64,000 nucleotides of DNA from positions 62,001 to 126,000 of the forward strand of contig RAZB01000004.1 in NCBI GenBank assembly GCA_003612515.1. Reading direction: 5' to 3'. Positions 36,912-45,567 of this stretch are shown here, piece after piece. Source of the stretch: a bacterium D16-34 (lineage in GTDB: Bacteria > Actinomycetota > Coriobacteriia > Coriobacteriales > Eggerthellaceae). Each line of letters begins with the position of its first letter. The stretch's first letter is position 1. The notes beneath the pieces were generated by a model. The model searched no databases. It was not told where the DNA came from and worked only from the letters and a program-made list of their open reading frames with translations. A program made the translations under genes and the position numbers.

Positions 36912-36940
36912 TGAGGTGGCGCAAATTTCGCGCCACCTCA
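36912..36940 (-). terminator. Terminator after hydroxyacyl-CoA dehydrogenase gene
   Basis: Perfect 11-bp arms TGAGGTGGCGC (36912-36922) and GCGCCACCTCA (36930-36940), 20 nt past the stop, followed on the minus strand by TGCCTGTTTTG. The rest of 36598-36911 holds only weak promoter-like sequence for the EF-G-like gene. Confidence 0.8.
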
Positions 36941-36959
36941 AACGAATCACTACTGGTTG

Positions 36960-37901
36960 TTACTGCTTATATGAATAGAAGCCCTCGCCTGCATTAATGC
37001 CGGTTTTACCTTGGTCGATATACGACTTCAAGATCGCTACAATTTTCGCAGCTGTCGAATTGGGATCTTGCGCCGCCGGGCTTGCAGCAACAATGTTGTA
37101 GGCGGTAGTAAGTCCAACGATGTCCAAAATACGGAAAGGACCGAGTGGTGCGCCTGTACCAAGCATCCACGCTTTATCAATCGTTTCAACATCAGCAACT
37201 CCATTTGCCAGCAACGCCTCAGCCGAGTTCAAAAACGGCACTAACATGGAGTTCAGCAAATAACCCGGTTGCTCCTTTTTAAGCTCGAGCGGAATCATGC
37301 CAATAGCCTTAGAGAAAGCAACCACCTCATCATAGGAAGCTTGGCTGGTTTGAGCCTGCCCCATAACTTCAGCAGTATTGTTCTTCCAAATGTTGTTCGC
37401 AAAATGCAGCGCCAAAAACTTATCTGGTCGGTCGGTAAAGCCAACCATATCGCTTGGCAAAAGCGTTGACGAATTGGTGCAAATAATCGTGCGCTCTGGC
37501 ATATAAGGGCAAACTGCTTTATAGAATGCATCCTTTTCGTCGATAATCTCAGCGATAGCCTCAATAACCAAATCCGCATTACCGAAAGCCTCTTGGTAAT
37601 CACACGTCATTTTGATCGAGTCGGCTGCTGCATCAACCGAAGCAATGAGTTTGTCGAGCGCTTCCACTGATTCATCAGGCGAATCAGCCAAACCGCGACA
37701 ATATGCACTCGGGTCAGTTTTCATGGCATTAAGCGTCTGCTTGTAGATTCCACGCAGACGTTCAATTTTGGGCTGAGCACGCTCAATAGAACCTTCGCTG
37801 CGCAACCACATGGTCACATTAAAGCCCTTATAGGCACTTTGCAGGGCAATTTGGCTTCCCAAAACTCCGCCACCAGCAATTGTGACATTTTGAATATCCA
37901 T
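36960..37901 (-). CDS. 3-hydroxyacyl-CoA (3-hydroxybutyryl-CoA) dehydrogenase
   Basis: 313 residues. N-terminal NAD domain with IAGGGVLGSQIALQSAYKGF, then the catalytic segment IICTNSSTLLPSDM and FLALHFANNIW (His of the dyad), and a C-terminal helical dimer domain (PGYLLNSMLVPFLNSAEAL, GTGAPLGPFRILDIVG). It oxidises 3-hydroxyacyl-CoA or runs in reverse in butyrate-type pathways. ATG at 37901 behind GGGAG. Alone in its transcription unit; the partner thiolase and crotonase are not in the window. Confidence 0.9.
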   Translation of the reverse strand: MDIQNVTIAGGGVLGSQIALQSAYKGFNVTMWLRSEGSIERAQPKIERLRGIYKQTLNAMKTDPSAYCRGLADSPDESVEALDKLIASVDAAADSIKMTCDYQEAFGNADLVIEAIAEIIDEKDAFYKAVCPYMPERTIICTNSSTLLPSDMVGFTDRPDKFLALHFANNIWKNNTAEVMGQAQTSQASYDEVVAFSKAIGMIPLELKKEQPGYLLNSMLVPFLNSAEALLANGVADVETIDKAWMLGTGAPLGPFRILDIVGLTTAYNIVAASPAAQDPNSTAAKIVAILKSYIDQGKTGINAGEGFYSYKQ

Positions 37902-37972
37902 GTTAACTCCCATCTGCCACACCAATAACTCTGTGGCATAAGTGTCGTCACAAGACGACGGATTTAGATACG

Positions 37973-38082
37973 CATATACCATGATAATCAAGCGTATCAA
38001 ATCCATGTATCTATTGCGTTACGGGTAGGTATCGTTTGATTTCTCAACGCAATCACAACAATTCAAGCGTTTTAAAACGCTT
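37973..38082 (-). promoter_or_regulatory. Promoter and 18-bp palindrome upstream of the dehydrogenase gene
   Basis: Minus-strand TTGATA (37995-38000), 16-nt spacer, TATATG (37973-37978). Further upstream lies the perfect 18-nt palindrome AAGCGTTTTAAAACGCTT (38065-38082), a candidate regulator site. The leader has a GTCGTC-ACAA-GACGAC hairpin (37944-37959). Confidence 0.5.
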
Positions 38083-38198
38083 AGTAGCTCAGTGCGCAGC
38101 ACGAGCGCTGCTCAATTAAGGCTCACTGACTAAGATCGAGTGATTACTATCGGCCGATCAAGCACATCGTTTTAGGCTGACCTATCAGAGCTGACCTA

Positions 38199-39500
38199 TC
38201 AAAGCTCGCTAATGATACGCTGCGTGCGAGAAGCCACTTCTACTTTAGCTCGCTCAATATCAAGCGTAGGCCAAACTCCTTCTTGGTAGACAACTCGCCC
38301 ATCACACATCGTCAGACATACATCTGAACCGTGTCCAGCATATACAACATTTACGAGCGGATTTGTCATGGGCGTCCACGAAGGTCCAGAAATATCCAAC
38401 ACGCACAAATCAGCCCTTGCGCCCACCTCGATAAAACCGCAATCCTGCCGACCTTGAGAAAGTGCGCCTTGACGCGTCGCTGCAAAAAGCGCCTCTTGAG
38501 GCGTTATCAACGCAGGATCACACAGGTTGCCTTTCGGCAGCAACGCAAACAGATACATATCTTGCATCATGTCGTTATTGTTGTTTGAAGCCATGCCGTC
38601 AGTACCCAAACACACGCGCACCCCGCGCTCAAGCATCTTGGCAATGGGTGCAAAACCGCTTCCAAGCTTCATGTTCGACGCTGGATTTGCAGCTACATAC
38701 ACGCCTCGATCAGCCAAAATATCAATGTCGTCATCATCAACCCACACACAATGCGCCGCTGTACACGGGCCGTCAAAAACGCCCATTTCGTTGAAATATT
38801 GCACTGGTGTCAATCCATTATGGCGAAGCTTGCATTCTTCGTGCTCAAGCTTGGTTTCCGAAACATGCACTTGAATGCGCAAGTCATGCTCATGCGCAAA
38901 CTCACTTACATCAGCAACCGCTGCAGGATTTGAAGTGTATTCAGCATGGATATTGCAATCCACCACAATTCGACCGTCAGCTGCGTGCTGCAGATCGCGA
39001 ATAAGGGCATTGTGGCTTTGTGCCAAGGGAAGATCTTTCAGCCTTGTTTCGCCAAAAGCAATTAATGTATCCGACAAGTTAATCTTAAGCCCCGACTCAA
39101 TGACCGCTTGAGCAATTTGATCCATGTGGTAATACATGTCCGAAAAGGACACGACACCATAACGCGCCATTTCCGCACACGACAACAGCGCCGCCCAATA
39201 GCAATCCTCAGGAGTAATTTTCGCCTCAAAAGGAAAAACTGCGTCATTGAGCCACGCTTGAAGCGGTAAGTTTTCCGCATAGCCACGTAAAAGCGTCATA
39301 GGTGCATGAGCGTGCGCATTGTAAAATGCAGGCATGAGCAGCTTGTTTTCGCCATCATAAACCTCACCCATTCGCGCGGCACAACACTCATCTGGCGCCG
39401 TGTCTCCAATGTAGGTTATGCGCGATCCTTCGACCCCAACCCATTGGTGCTCACGATAGCTAAAATCCTTATCAATGATAGAAATGTTGGCGAATAACAT
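38199..39500 (-). CDS. Amidohydrolase, MtaD/SsnA-like (5-methylthioadenosine/S-adenosylhomocysteine deaminase family)
   Basis: 433 residues. The metal-dependent TIM-barrel deaminase core shows NAHAHAPMTLLRGYAENLPLQAWL (HxH), HVSETKLEHEEC, AHCVWVDDDDI and GTDGMASNNNNDMMQD; the last two provide the third His and the Asp. The N- and C-terminal beta sandwich is typical of the family. It likely deaminates an adenosine derivative or a related heterocycle; the exact substrate cannot be read from sequence. ATG at 39500 after GAGGAG. Confidence 0.85.
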   Translation of the reverse strand: MLFANISIIDKDFSYREHQWVGVEGSRITYIGDTAPDECCAARMGEVYDGENKLLMPAFYNAHAHAPMTLLRGYAENLPLQAWLNDAVFPFEAKITPEDCYWAALLSCAEMARYGVVSFSDMYYHMDQIAQAVIESGLKINLSDTLIAFGETRLKDLPLAQSHNALIRDLQHAADGRIVVDCNIHAEYTSNPAAVADVSEFAHEHDLRIQVHVSETKLEHEECKLRHNGLTPVQYFNEMGVFDGPCTAAHCVWVDDDDIDILADRGVYVAANPASNMKLGSGFAPIAKMLERGVRVCLGTDGMASNNNNDMMQDMYLFALLPKGNLCDPALITPQEALFAATRQGALSQGRQDCGFIEVGARADLCVLDISGPSWTPMTNPLVNVVYAGHGSDVCLTMCDGRVVYQEGVWPTLDIERAKVEVASRTQRIISEL

Positions 39501-39622
39501 ACGCGCTCCTCTATTTTGCTCACGCAAACAAACCGGCTTTACGCCTCATAAATTTGTACCCATACATTATAGAAAATGCGTTGTGCTATTATGCAGACAA
39601 GTTTTAGGGAGCTTTAACGAAT

Positions 39623-39654
39623 AAGGTGCCTGGGGAATATGAGAGGCACCTTTT
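39623..39654 (+). promoter_or_regulatory. Hairpin with T-run in the mrp leader (possible attenuator)
   Basis: Arms AAGGTGCCT (39623-39631) and AGGCACCTT (39644-39652) followed by TT, ending 23 nt before the mrp ATG. The terminator-like shape inside the leader suggests attenuation; no alternative antiterminator is visible. Confidence 0.45.
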
Positions 39655-39676
39655 CACGCAAAGAAAGAGGTAACTT

Positions 39677-40537
39677 ATGGCAGAAGAATGCTCACATGAA
39701 TGCGGCAGCTGCGGCGTTTCTGGTTGCGGAGACCGCACCGCAGAATCACTTAAGACCGGCCCGAACGCAAAAAGCAACGTCAAGCATGTTATTGGTGTCG
39801 TTTCAGGCAAAGGCGGTGTTGGTAAATCACTCGTAACCAGCCTGCTTGCAAGCCAGCTTCAAAAACAGGGTAAGCAAGTTGCAATCCTCGATGCCGACAT
39901 CACCGGTCCATCCATCCCCAAAGCGTTTGGTGTTAATTGCAAATTAACCGCTGATGAGTTTGGCATCAACCCTGCTCAAACAGCAAGCGGCATCAAGGTG
40001 ATGTCCACAAATCTCATGCTTCCTCAAGGTGACATGCCCGTTGCATGGCGAGGACCTGTTGTTTCTGGTGCCATCAAGCAATTCTGGGAAGAGGTTAACT
40101 GGGGCGATATTGATTATCTGCTGGTCGACATGCCTCCAGGAACATCAGATGTGTTCCTGACCGTTATGCAGCAGATGCCCGTCGAAGCAATTGTAACTGT
40201 TTCGGCTCCACAAGAGCTTGTCTCGATGATCGTAGGCAAAGCAGTCAATTTGGCGCACAACCTTGACATCCCTGTTGTTGGCCTTGTTGAAAACATGGCA
40301 TATTATCAGTGCGACGAATGTGGCAAAAAGCACTATATCTTTGGCGAACCGCAAGGCAAAGAAGTGGCAGAGCGCTACAATATCCCTGCTTATACCACGT
40401 TACCGCTCGATCCGAAGTTCGCTGCTATGGTTGATGCAGGCGACATTGAAAACTATGAGGTCAATGGTGCCCTGGATGCCATTATTGAGGCAGTTGAAGT
40501 CGCTGGCGAGGCCGCACATCTCAAAGAGGGCGAATAA
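39677..40537 (+). CDS. Mrp/NBP35-type iron-sulfur cluster carrier ATPase
   Basis: 286 residues. A Cys-rich N-terminus (CSHECGSCGVSGCGD) as in NBP35-like scaffolds, deviant Walker A GKGGVGKS, ILDADITGPSIPKAFG, VDMPPGTSDVFLTV and a C-terminal Cys pair (CDECGKKH). It binds and transfers Fe-S clusters in the cytosol. GAGGTAACTT precedes the ATG. Single-gene unit upstream of a tRNA. Confidence 0.93.
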   Translation: MAEECSHECGSCGVSGCGDRTAESLKTGPNAKSNVKHVIGVVSGKGGVGKSLVTSLLASQLQKQGKQVAILDADITGPSIPKAFGVNCKLTADEFGINPAQTASGIKVMSTNLMLPQGDMPVAWRGPVVSGAIKQFWEEVNWGDIDYLLVDMPPGTSDVFLTVMQQMPVEAIVTVSAPQELVSMIVGKAVNLAHNLDIPVVGLVENMAYYQCDECGKKHYIFGEPQGKEVAERYNIPAYTTLPLDPKFAAMVDAGDIENYEVNGALDAIIEAVEVAGEAAHLKEGE

Positions 40538-40566
40538 CTTAACTTGACCAGAAGCTAAATTAGGAC

Positions 40567-40594
40567 TTGACCGCAAGTTCGAGTGCGCTATACT
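40567..40594 (+). promoter_or_regulatory. Sigma70-type promoter of tRNA-Ala
   Basis: TTGACC (40567-40572), 16-nt spacer, TATACT (40589-40594), ending 17 nt before the tRNA. Confidence 0.8.
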
Positions 40595-40611
40595 AGTCTT
40601 CGCACTTTTTT

Positions 40612-40687
40612 GGGGCGTTAGCTCAGCTGGGAGAGCGCATGGCTGGCAGCCATGAGGTCAGGGGTTCGATCCCCCTACGCTCCACCA
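40612..40687 (+). tRNA. tRNA-Ala (anticodon GGC)
   Basis: 76 nt cloverleaf: acceptor GGGGCGT pairing with ACGCTCC, D-arm GCTC/GAGC, anticodon stem CATGG/CCATG around loop CTGGCAG (anticodon GGC), T-arm AGGGG TTCGATC CCCCT, and an encoded CCA at 40685-40687. Confidence 0.97.
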
Positions 40688-40697
40688 TGAAATTTGC

Positions 40698-40730
40698 AAG
40701 CGGGTTTTCTTCGGAAGACCCGCTTTTTCT
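40698..40730 (+). terminator. Terminator after tRNA-Ala
   Basis: A 12-bp stem AAGCGGGTTTTC / GAAGACCCGCTT with a TTCG loop, followed by TTTCTTT. Confidence 0.9.
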
Positions 40731-40888
40731 TTGCGGCGTACTACATCTCTTCTCCGCTTCTACGCATTTCCCTACCAAGGACATATCCCTGGCGCGCTAT
40801 ACTTTTCGGCGTATAGGACAAAAAGTGTGTCCAAAATCGGCATATAGGCTTAAGCCTAAAGGTGCGCAGCCAACAAGGAGGATTTCGC

Positions 40889-41215
40889 ATGATCACCACC
40901 ACTACTCCAACCATTGAGGGTTATCGGATAACTGGCTATTACGGCATTGTCTTTGGCGAAGTTATTGCCGGCGTTAATTTCTTACGCGATTTCGGTGCCG
41001 GCATTCGCAATCTTGTAGGCGGGCGTTCTGAAGGTTATGAAGAGGAGCTGATGCAAGCACGCACGCAAGCTATAGCAGAGATGCAACAGAGGGCGGCTGC
41101 CATGGGTGCGCATGCCGTTGTTGGCGTGGATGTTGATTACGAAGTGCTTGGTCAAGGCAACATGCTCATGGTCAGTGCTTCGGGAACCGCTGTTACGGTT
41201 GAGGCGGTGGCGTAA
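40889..41215 (+). CDS. YbjQ/UPF0145 family protein
   Basis: 108 residues. [70 protein letters not shown] and the glycine-rich C-terminus are the UPF0145 (heavy-metal-binding domain) pattern, pentameric beta-barrel proteins of unknown function. ATG at 40889 after AAGGAGG; an earlier in-frame GTG at 40862 lacks a site. Confidence 0.92.
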   Translation: MITTTTPTIEGYRITGYYGIVFGEVIAGVNFLRDFGAGIRNLVGGRSEGYEEELMQARTQAIAEMQQRAAAMGAHAVVGVDVDYEVLGQGNMLMVSASGTAVTVEAVA

Positions 41216-41235
41216 AACGTTGTTTTTGAGAGTGA

Positions 41236-41266
41236 AAAGGCTGGCAGATATAATCCACCAGCCTTT
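41236..41266. terminator. Terminator between convergent genes
   Basis: Arms AAAGGCTGG (41236-41244) and CCAGCCTTT (41258-41266) around a 13-nt loop; T-tracts on both strands are short. Confidence 0.65.
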
Positions 41267-41342
41267 CGTAAGCGTTGGCTTCACTTGCTGCGCGAGCTTA
41301 TCCAATTACGCTCATCATGGCTCCTCGTCCGCTTGCTGAAAG

Positions 41343-41777
41343 TTATAGAATAGCAAGCGCTTCATCAAGAATACCAAGCAACTTAGTGAAAGTACGCTTT
41401 TCTTCCGGAATCACTTCTTTATACCCCGCAAGCTCATCCCGCAGACATTCAACAAATACTATTGCAGGAAACTCAACGACCAAACAAAAATAAGAGGGCG
41501 CACCTATCGCTTCAACGCACTCAATAGCTGCTCTATTTGCCAACTTCGTAGGTAGTGCGACAAATCCAGCATTATTAAGAACCCCCACTTCAGCCAATTT
41601 AGAATGAAGCGAATAAACCGGTTTGACAATCTCGTAACTTGATAGATTTGTATCTACCAGCGCGTGTTCGACATATTTGGCCAGCGTAGATAAAGGTAGA
41701 CTGACGGTCTCCGGCAAAATATGTTCTTTTTGCTCCCATCGCTCACATAGTCTAACTGCCTTGTCTGACCTGCTCAT
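41343..41777 (-). CDS. Hypothetical protein
   Basis: 144 residues, soluble, no motif recognised. It contains a hydrophobic stretch (SYFCLVVEFPAIVFVECL) too polar for a membrane helix. A good site, GAGGTGGAAAAATG, supports the start. It follows the TPR gene by 112 nt on the same strand, so it may be co-transcribed. Codon use looks slightly more A/T-rich than neighbours, which may indicate an accessory gene. Confidence 0.65.
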   Translation of the reverse strand: MSRSDKAVRLCERWEQKEHILPETVSLPLSTLAKYVEHALVDTNLSSYEIVKPVYSLHSKLAEVGVLNNAGFVALPTKLANRAAIECVEAIGAPSYFCLVVEFPAIVFVECLRDELAGYKEVIPEEKRTFTKLLGILDEALAIL

Positions 41778-41889
41778 TTTTCCACCTCGCTTGTCACCCT
41801 GTTACTCGTACTACCGATCACACTACAGACGCTTGAGAAGTTGAGAAACTATCCCCTGCAACTTCTTGTATGATCTCTCTAAAATCAGC

Positions 41890-42903
41890 CTAGATTCTAT
41901 CCCTCCAAGCATCCTCGTCCGTCAGGCTATAGATACTAGCAGCAACTTGTGATGCAATTTCTTGTTCGCCTTGCTCCATAAGCAGATCGTATATGGCAAT
42001 AAGCAAACCGAATGTACGCTCGGGTACATTAAGAGGGATCTCGTTTGCGGCAAGTATTTCGGCTGCCTTCTCAATATCCATATCAGTGTAATCTTCGCCA
42101 TATCCTTGTTTGATATACAGCAACTCCGCCATAGCGTTTGCCGACGGCTCAAATAAAGTACTGTATCTAAACTCTGCAGCTGCAAGCTCATAGTTTCCCG
42201 TCTCAATTGAAATAAAGCCCCGATCCCTATACCAGCGCGCAAGTTCGCCCGCATTTGTTATACAGTCAAACACCTCATCGCAAACTTTACGTGCTGCCTG
42301 CATGTCGCCAAGCACTTTGTAGTTATCAGCTAACTCAAAGTAATAATGAGGCTCCATTGGGTTCCATCTGATAGCCCTTTTTAACCACTCAATGGCGTCT
42401 TCGTGGCGACCAACCTCATAAAGAATTGCGGCGTAGAGACCAAACGTCTGGGCGAAAGGCTCAATTGCGGGTCTAATCTCTTTGTCAGTGTCAATCGTCT
42501 CAGCAGCAAATATGTACTGAACAATGCTATCGAAATCGTAATATACCGATTCTGCGTCTTCGGTACAGATGCCTTTTTGGTGGCATTCCTTAAGCTTAAG
42601 AGCATATGGCTCAATGATTGAAAGCGCCTTAGACATATCGCCTTTTTGTATAGCTAACATTGTCTCATTAAGCACGTTTTCCGATGCATCACCGTGGCTC
42701 TGCATAATTACATCGAGCTCTTCTCGTCTTTCTGCTGGGAGAACATCGTAGATCTTTCTCCCAATTGCCCGTGTTATCTCTTTCCCGTACTCATGATCCT
42801 TGTATTTCTCAGCAGCGCTCATAAGCGATTCGATATCATGCTTAGCATCTCCATTAAGTTGCAAGAAAATCTCATCCATTATTTCATCAAAGGTATCTGC
42901 CAT
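41890..42903 (-). CDS. TPR-repeat protein
   Basis: 337 residues. Tetratricopeptide-like helical pairs are visible from about residue 80 (MLAIQKGDMSKALSIIEPYA) through 250, the clearest being LYEVGRHEDAIEWLKRAIRWNPMEPHYYFELADNYKVLGDMQAARKV. No signal peptide, so probably a cytoplasmic scaffold. Partner unknown. ATG at 42903 after GAGG. Confidence 0.8.
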   Translation of the reverse strand: MADTFDEIMDEIFLQLNGDAKHDIESLMSAAEKYKDHEYGKEITRAIGRKIYDVLPAERREELDVIMQSHGDASENVLNETMLAIQKGDMSKALSIIEPYALKLKECHQKGICTEDAESVYYDFDSIVQYIFAAETIDTDKEIRPAIEPFAQTFGLYAAILYEVGRHEDAIEWLKRAIRWNPMEPHYYFELADNYKVLGDMQAARKVCDEVFDCITNAGELARWYRDRGFISIETGNYELAAAEFRYSTLFEPSANAMAELLYIKQGYGEDYTDMDIEKAAEILAANEIPLNVPERTFGLLIAIYDLLMEQGEQEIASQVAASIYSLTDEDAWRDRI

Positions 42904-43249
42904 TGGCTGCCTCTTTCTCGACTTCAAATAATCCGATGGGGCATTATTTCATACTGTGTCGATGGGCGTGCTGCTTTTATGGGACACCCGTCTCAATCTG
43001 TTGCACTGCTTGCTCTCAAGTTAGAATGGTGAGCGCTATTCTCACGAGACGCGTTGCCGCTAAACGTGCCCTCGGCGTGAATTGCTAACGAAACAAGCGC
43101 GCTGAAGTACAAGCCAATCAAAGACGCGCGAGGGGGTTGGGAAGGCTGCTCTCCCCAACCCCTTTTCAGAGCCCATCTAGCACGACCATTAAATTGACGC
43201 ATGTTTTCCGTGCGCTATAGTTGAGGTGCCTCTAAAGAAAGGTTATGCT
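42904..43249. other. Intergenic region with plus-strand terminator
   Basis: Perfect arms GGGGTTGGG (43133-43141) and CCCAACCCC (43154-43162) followed by TTTT form a strong plus-strand terminator, yet no plus-strand gene lies upstream of it. An untranslated RNA starting in 42905-43100 is possible. No known RNA family was recognised. Confidence 0.5.
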
Positions 43250-43501
43250 ATGACGTCCATTACAGTTACCGCTTTTCGCCAAAATATTTATCAAACTATC
43301 GCCCAAGTAAATAACAACAACACCCCTATCACCATCACTAGCACCAAAGGAAAAGGTGCGATTCTTGTTGGAGAAGATGATTAGGCAGCCATAGAAGAAA
43401 CGCTTTTGCTTTCAAGCGCTCCCGACATGATTCAATCCTTACAAGAGGGACAAGCTGAAACGTTTTCTGACTGCGTCACAGAAGATTAGCTAGAGTGGTA
43501 A
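43250..43501 (+). pseudogene. Decayed antitoxin of YefM/Axe (Phd) type
   Basis: The frame begins MTSITVTAFRQNIYQTIAQV after AAAGG, a YefM N-terminus, and continues with PITITSTKGKGAILVGEDD. Here the conserved Trp codon (EDDWxAIxETLxLL) is TAG (43382-43384). In-frame homology continues (AAIEETLLLSSAPDMIQSL) to a second TAG (43487-43489), two codons before LEW and a final TAA. Two nonsense changes mean no full-length product. YefM antitoxins bind DNA and neutralise YoeB RNases. Confidence 0.85.
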
Positions 43502-43503
43502 CC

Positions 43504-43678
43504 GTGTATAAAATTCTCTTCACCAAACAAGCTGCAAAAGATGCCAAAAACTAAAGCCTGCAGGCTTAGACAACAAGGCGAAAAATCGTAGAGGTCGCCA
43601 AAGGCAACCCTTTTCGCCTGCATACAAAGTAACGAAACAGGAGACATGGGCGGCGCAGTAGACTACGAAGAGCAGTAA
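43504..43678 (+). pseudogene. Decayed toxin of YoeB/Txe type
   Basis: Two nt after the antitoxin frame a GTG opens VYKILFTKQAAKDAKN, the YoeB/Txe N-terminus, broken by TAA (43552-43554) and TAG 12 nt later. IVEVAKGNPF follows in the same frame, then a frameshift to GDMGGAVDYEEQ, where the catalytic C-terminal core of Txe is missing. A non-functional RNase toxin remnant. Confidence 0.8.
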
Positions 43679-43974
43679 GCTCACATCGATCTATTCGTTA
43701 CGCAAGGCGTGACTTGTTGCGCAGGACGTGGTTCAGTTGGGTCGCGTCCTGCGCTTATTCAGCAGCCTACACCTTCACCCTACCCTCTACACCTTCGCCC
43801 TACTCCAGCTGGTGTATATTCATGTACCAATAATGGTTCACCCTCCTTGTCATTATTCGCACGAGTTTGCGCATGTTAGAGTTCACTCATCAACAACGCG
43901 TTACATCGAAACGCACACAACCAACACTAACGCAAGCGGTTCAATACACGCACAACGTATTCAAGGAGAATCTA
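43679..43974 (+). other. Leader/intergenic region upstream of the HtrA gene
   Basis: Contains an inverted repeat GCGCAGGACG (43719-43728) / CGTCCTGCGC (43745-43754) and a 20-bp tandem duplication (CTACACCTTCACCCTACCCT, 43767-43786 and 43787-43806, 4 differences). No ORF is supported. Confidence 0.55.
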
Positions 43975-45396
43975 ATGAGTGAATTCAACAATCATCAAGG
44001 TCATTATGGTAGCCATGCTCGCTTCGAGAGCACGCAGAGCACCCCGGCGCATGAAGTTGAAAGCAACGTAGTAGAGCGCAGCGTTAAACGCTCTATGTCA
44101 TCAAGCAAGCCAAAGCTGGGTCGCCGCTCATTTTTGACCGGCTTTACCGGAGCAGCACTTGCCTGCGTTCTCGCCTTTGGTGTGCAAAACGCCTATATCA
44201 ACCCCGAAACCGCCGAGGCTGCTAACGGATCTGCCCCAATTTCGCAAACCGTTATCAAAACTTCCGATGACGCAACGCTTGCAGAGACCGTTGCTGCAAA
44301 ATGCCTCCCCTCGGTTGTTGCCATTGACGTTTATGCCAACACCTCATCAATGACTTCAGCAAATCAATCGTTCGGTTTAGGCCAAGGTCAAGGTGTACAA
44401 AGTGGCGAAGGCGAGCTCACCCCTTACTCACAAGGTTCTGGCGTTGTTCTGAGCGAGGACGGCTATATCATCACCAACAATCACGTAGTTGAAGGTGGCG
44501 CCGCTTATGAGGTAACCATTGCAGGTGAAACTTATGAAGCTGAATTGATTGGCACCGATCCGTCTTCTGACGTCGCAGTTCTTAAAGCAAAGGATGCCTC
44601 TGGTTTGACCGTCATGGAGCTTGGCGATTCTGATGACTTGACCATTGGCGAGTGGGTAATGACGATCGGCTCCCCCTTTGGTCTTGAGCAGTCAGTGGCA
44701 ACAGGAATTGTTTCAGCAACCAGTCGTTCGCAAATCATGGATGCATCTGAATCTGCTCAATCAGGTGGATCGGGCGAAACCACCATCTACCCCAACATGA
44801 TTCAGACTGATGCCGCCATCAACCCTGGTAACTCAGGCGGAGCATTGGTAAACGGCGAAGGCAAGCTCATCGGCATCAACACACTCATCACGTCCTACTC
44901 GGGTAACTACTCAGGTGTTGGCTTTGCAATTCCGGTGAACTACGCTGTTAACCTGGCCGAACAGATCATCGCGGGCGAAACACCCACGCACGCACAACTT
45001 GGCGTTAGCCTTTCAACCGTCAACGACCAAACCGCGCAACACTATGGTCTTACCAGCGATACCGGAGCCTATGTAGCATCTGTCTCCGATGGATCTGGTG
45101 CAGCAACGGCAGGCATCCAGGAGGGCGATATCATCACCGCCTTTGATGGCGAACCTATTGAAGGTGCATCTGATTTGATGTTGGCTGTTCGCGGCAAACT
45201 TCCTGGTGACACAGTTAAACTCACCGTTAATTCAAATGGCGAAGAGCGTGAGGTTGAAGTAGTTCTCGGCGACGACGCGAAAAGCCAGCAGATGAGCGAG
45301 CAGCAAGACCAGCAAGACAAGCAAATGCCTCAAGGTGGCAATGACTACGGCTATGGCTGGGGCGGCGGACTTGAGGATCTTTTCGGACAGCGCTAA
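43975..45396 (+). CDS. HtrA/DegP-type serine protease with PDZ domain
   Basis: 473 residues. Cytoplasmic N-terminus, then LGRRSFLTGFTGAALACVLAFGVQ, a signal/anchor with a twin-arginine look (RRSFLTG). Trypsin-like domain with His170 (TNNHVVEG), Asp199 (SSDVAVLKA) and Ser287 (NPGNSGGAL), then one PDZ domain (GAYVASVSDGSGAATAGIQEGDIITAFDGEPI). The tail is Gln/Gly-rich. It degrades misfolded envelope proteins. ATG at 43975 after AAGGAG; the open frame extends 36 codons upstream without a site. Confidence 0.94.
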   Translation: MSEFNNHQGHYGSHARFESTQSTPAHEVESNVVERSVKRSMSSSKPKLGRRSFLTGFTGAALACVLAFGVQNAYINPETAEAANGSAPISQTVIKTSDDATLAETVAAKCLPSVVAIDVYANTSSMTSANQSFGLGQGQGVQSGEGELTPYSQGSGVVLSEDGYIITNNHVVEGGAAYEVTIAGETYEAELIGTDPSSDVAVLKAKDASGLTVMELGDSDDLTIGEWVMTIGSPFGLEQSVATGIVSATSRSQIMDASESAQSGGSGETTIYPNMIQTDAAINPGNSGGALVNGEGKLIGINTLITSYSGNYSGVGFAIPVNYAVNLAEQIIAGETPTHAQLGVSLSTVNDQTAQHYGLTSDTGAYVASVSDGSGAATAGIQEGDIITAFDGEPIEGASDLMLAVRGKLPGDTVKLTVNSNGEEREVEVVLGDDAKSQQMSEQQDQQDKQMPQGGNDYGYGWGGGLEDLFGQR

Positions 45397-45470
45397 TCAT
45401 ATCTGCAGCTTTTAAACCAACCCGATTCGTACTACCTCTAAGCTGCACACTTCATAGCTCACAACCAAAC

Positions 45471-45498
45471 AAAGGCGACCTGTATAAGGTCGCCTTTT
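45471..45498 (+). terminator. Terminator after the HtrA gene
   Basis: 11-bp arms AAAGGCGACCT and AGGTCGCCTTT around GTATA, with a T at the end; 75 nt past the stop. Confidence 0.8.
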
Positions 45499-45567
45499 GT
45501 CCCATAAGCCCATAAGCCCTTTTTTGATGATGCTAGGTCTGTCTTAAAAAGCCTCCTCTTAGAAAGC

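Noticed and set aside
42993-43202. 69-codon minus-strand ORF through the terminator hairpin
   Set aside because: It reads across a perfect terminator stem and has no ribosome site or family resemblance.
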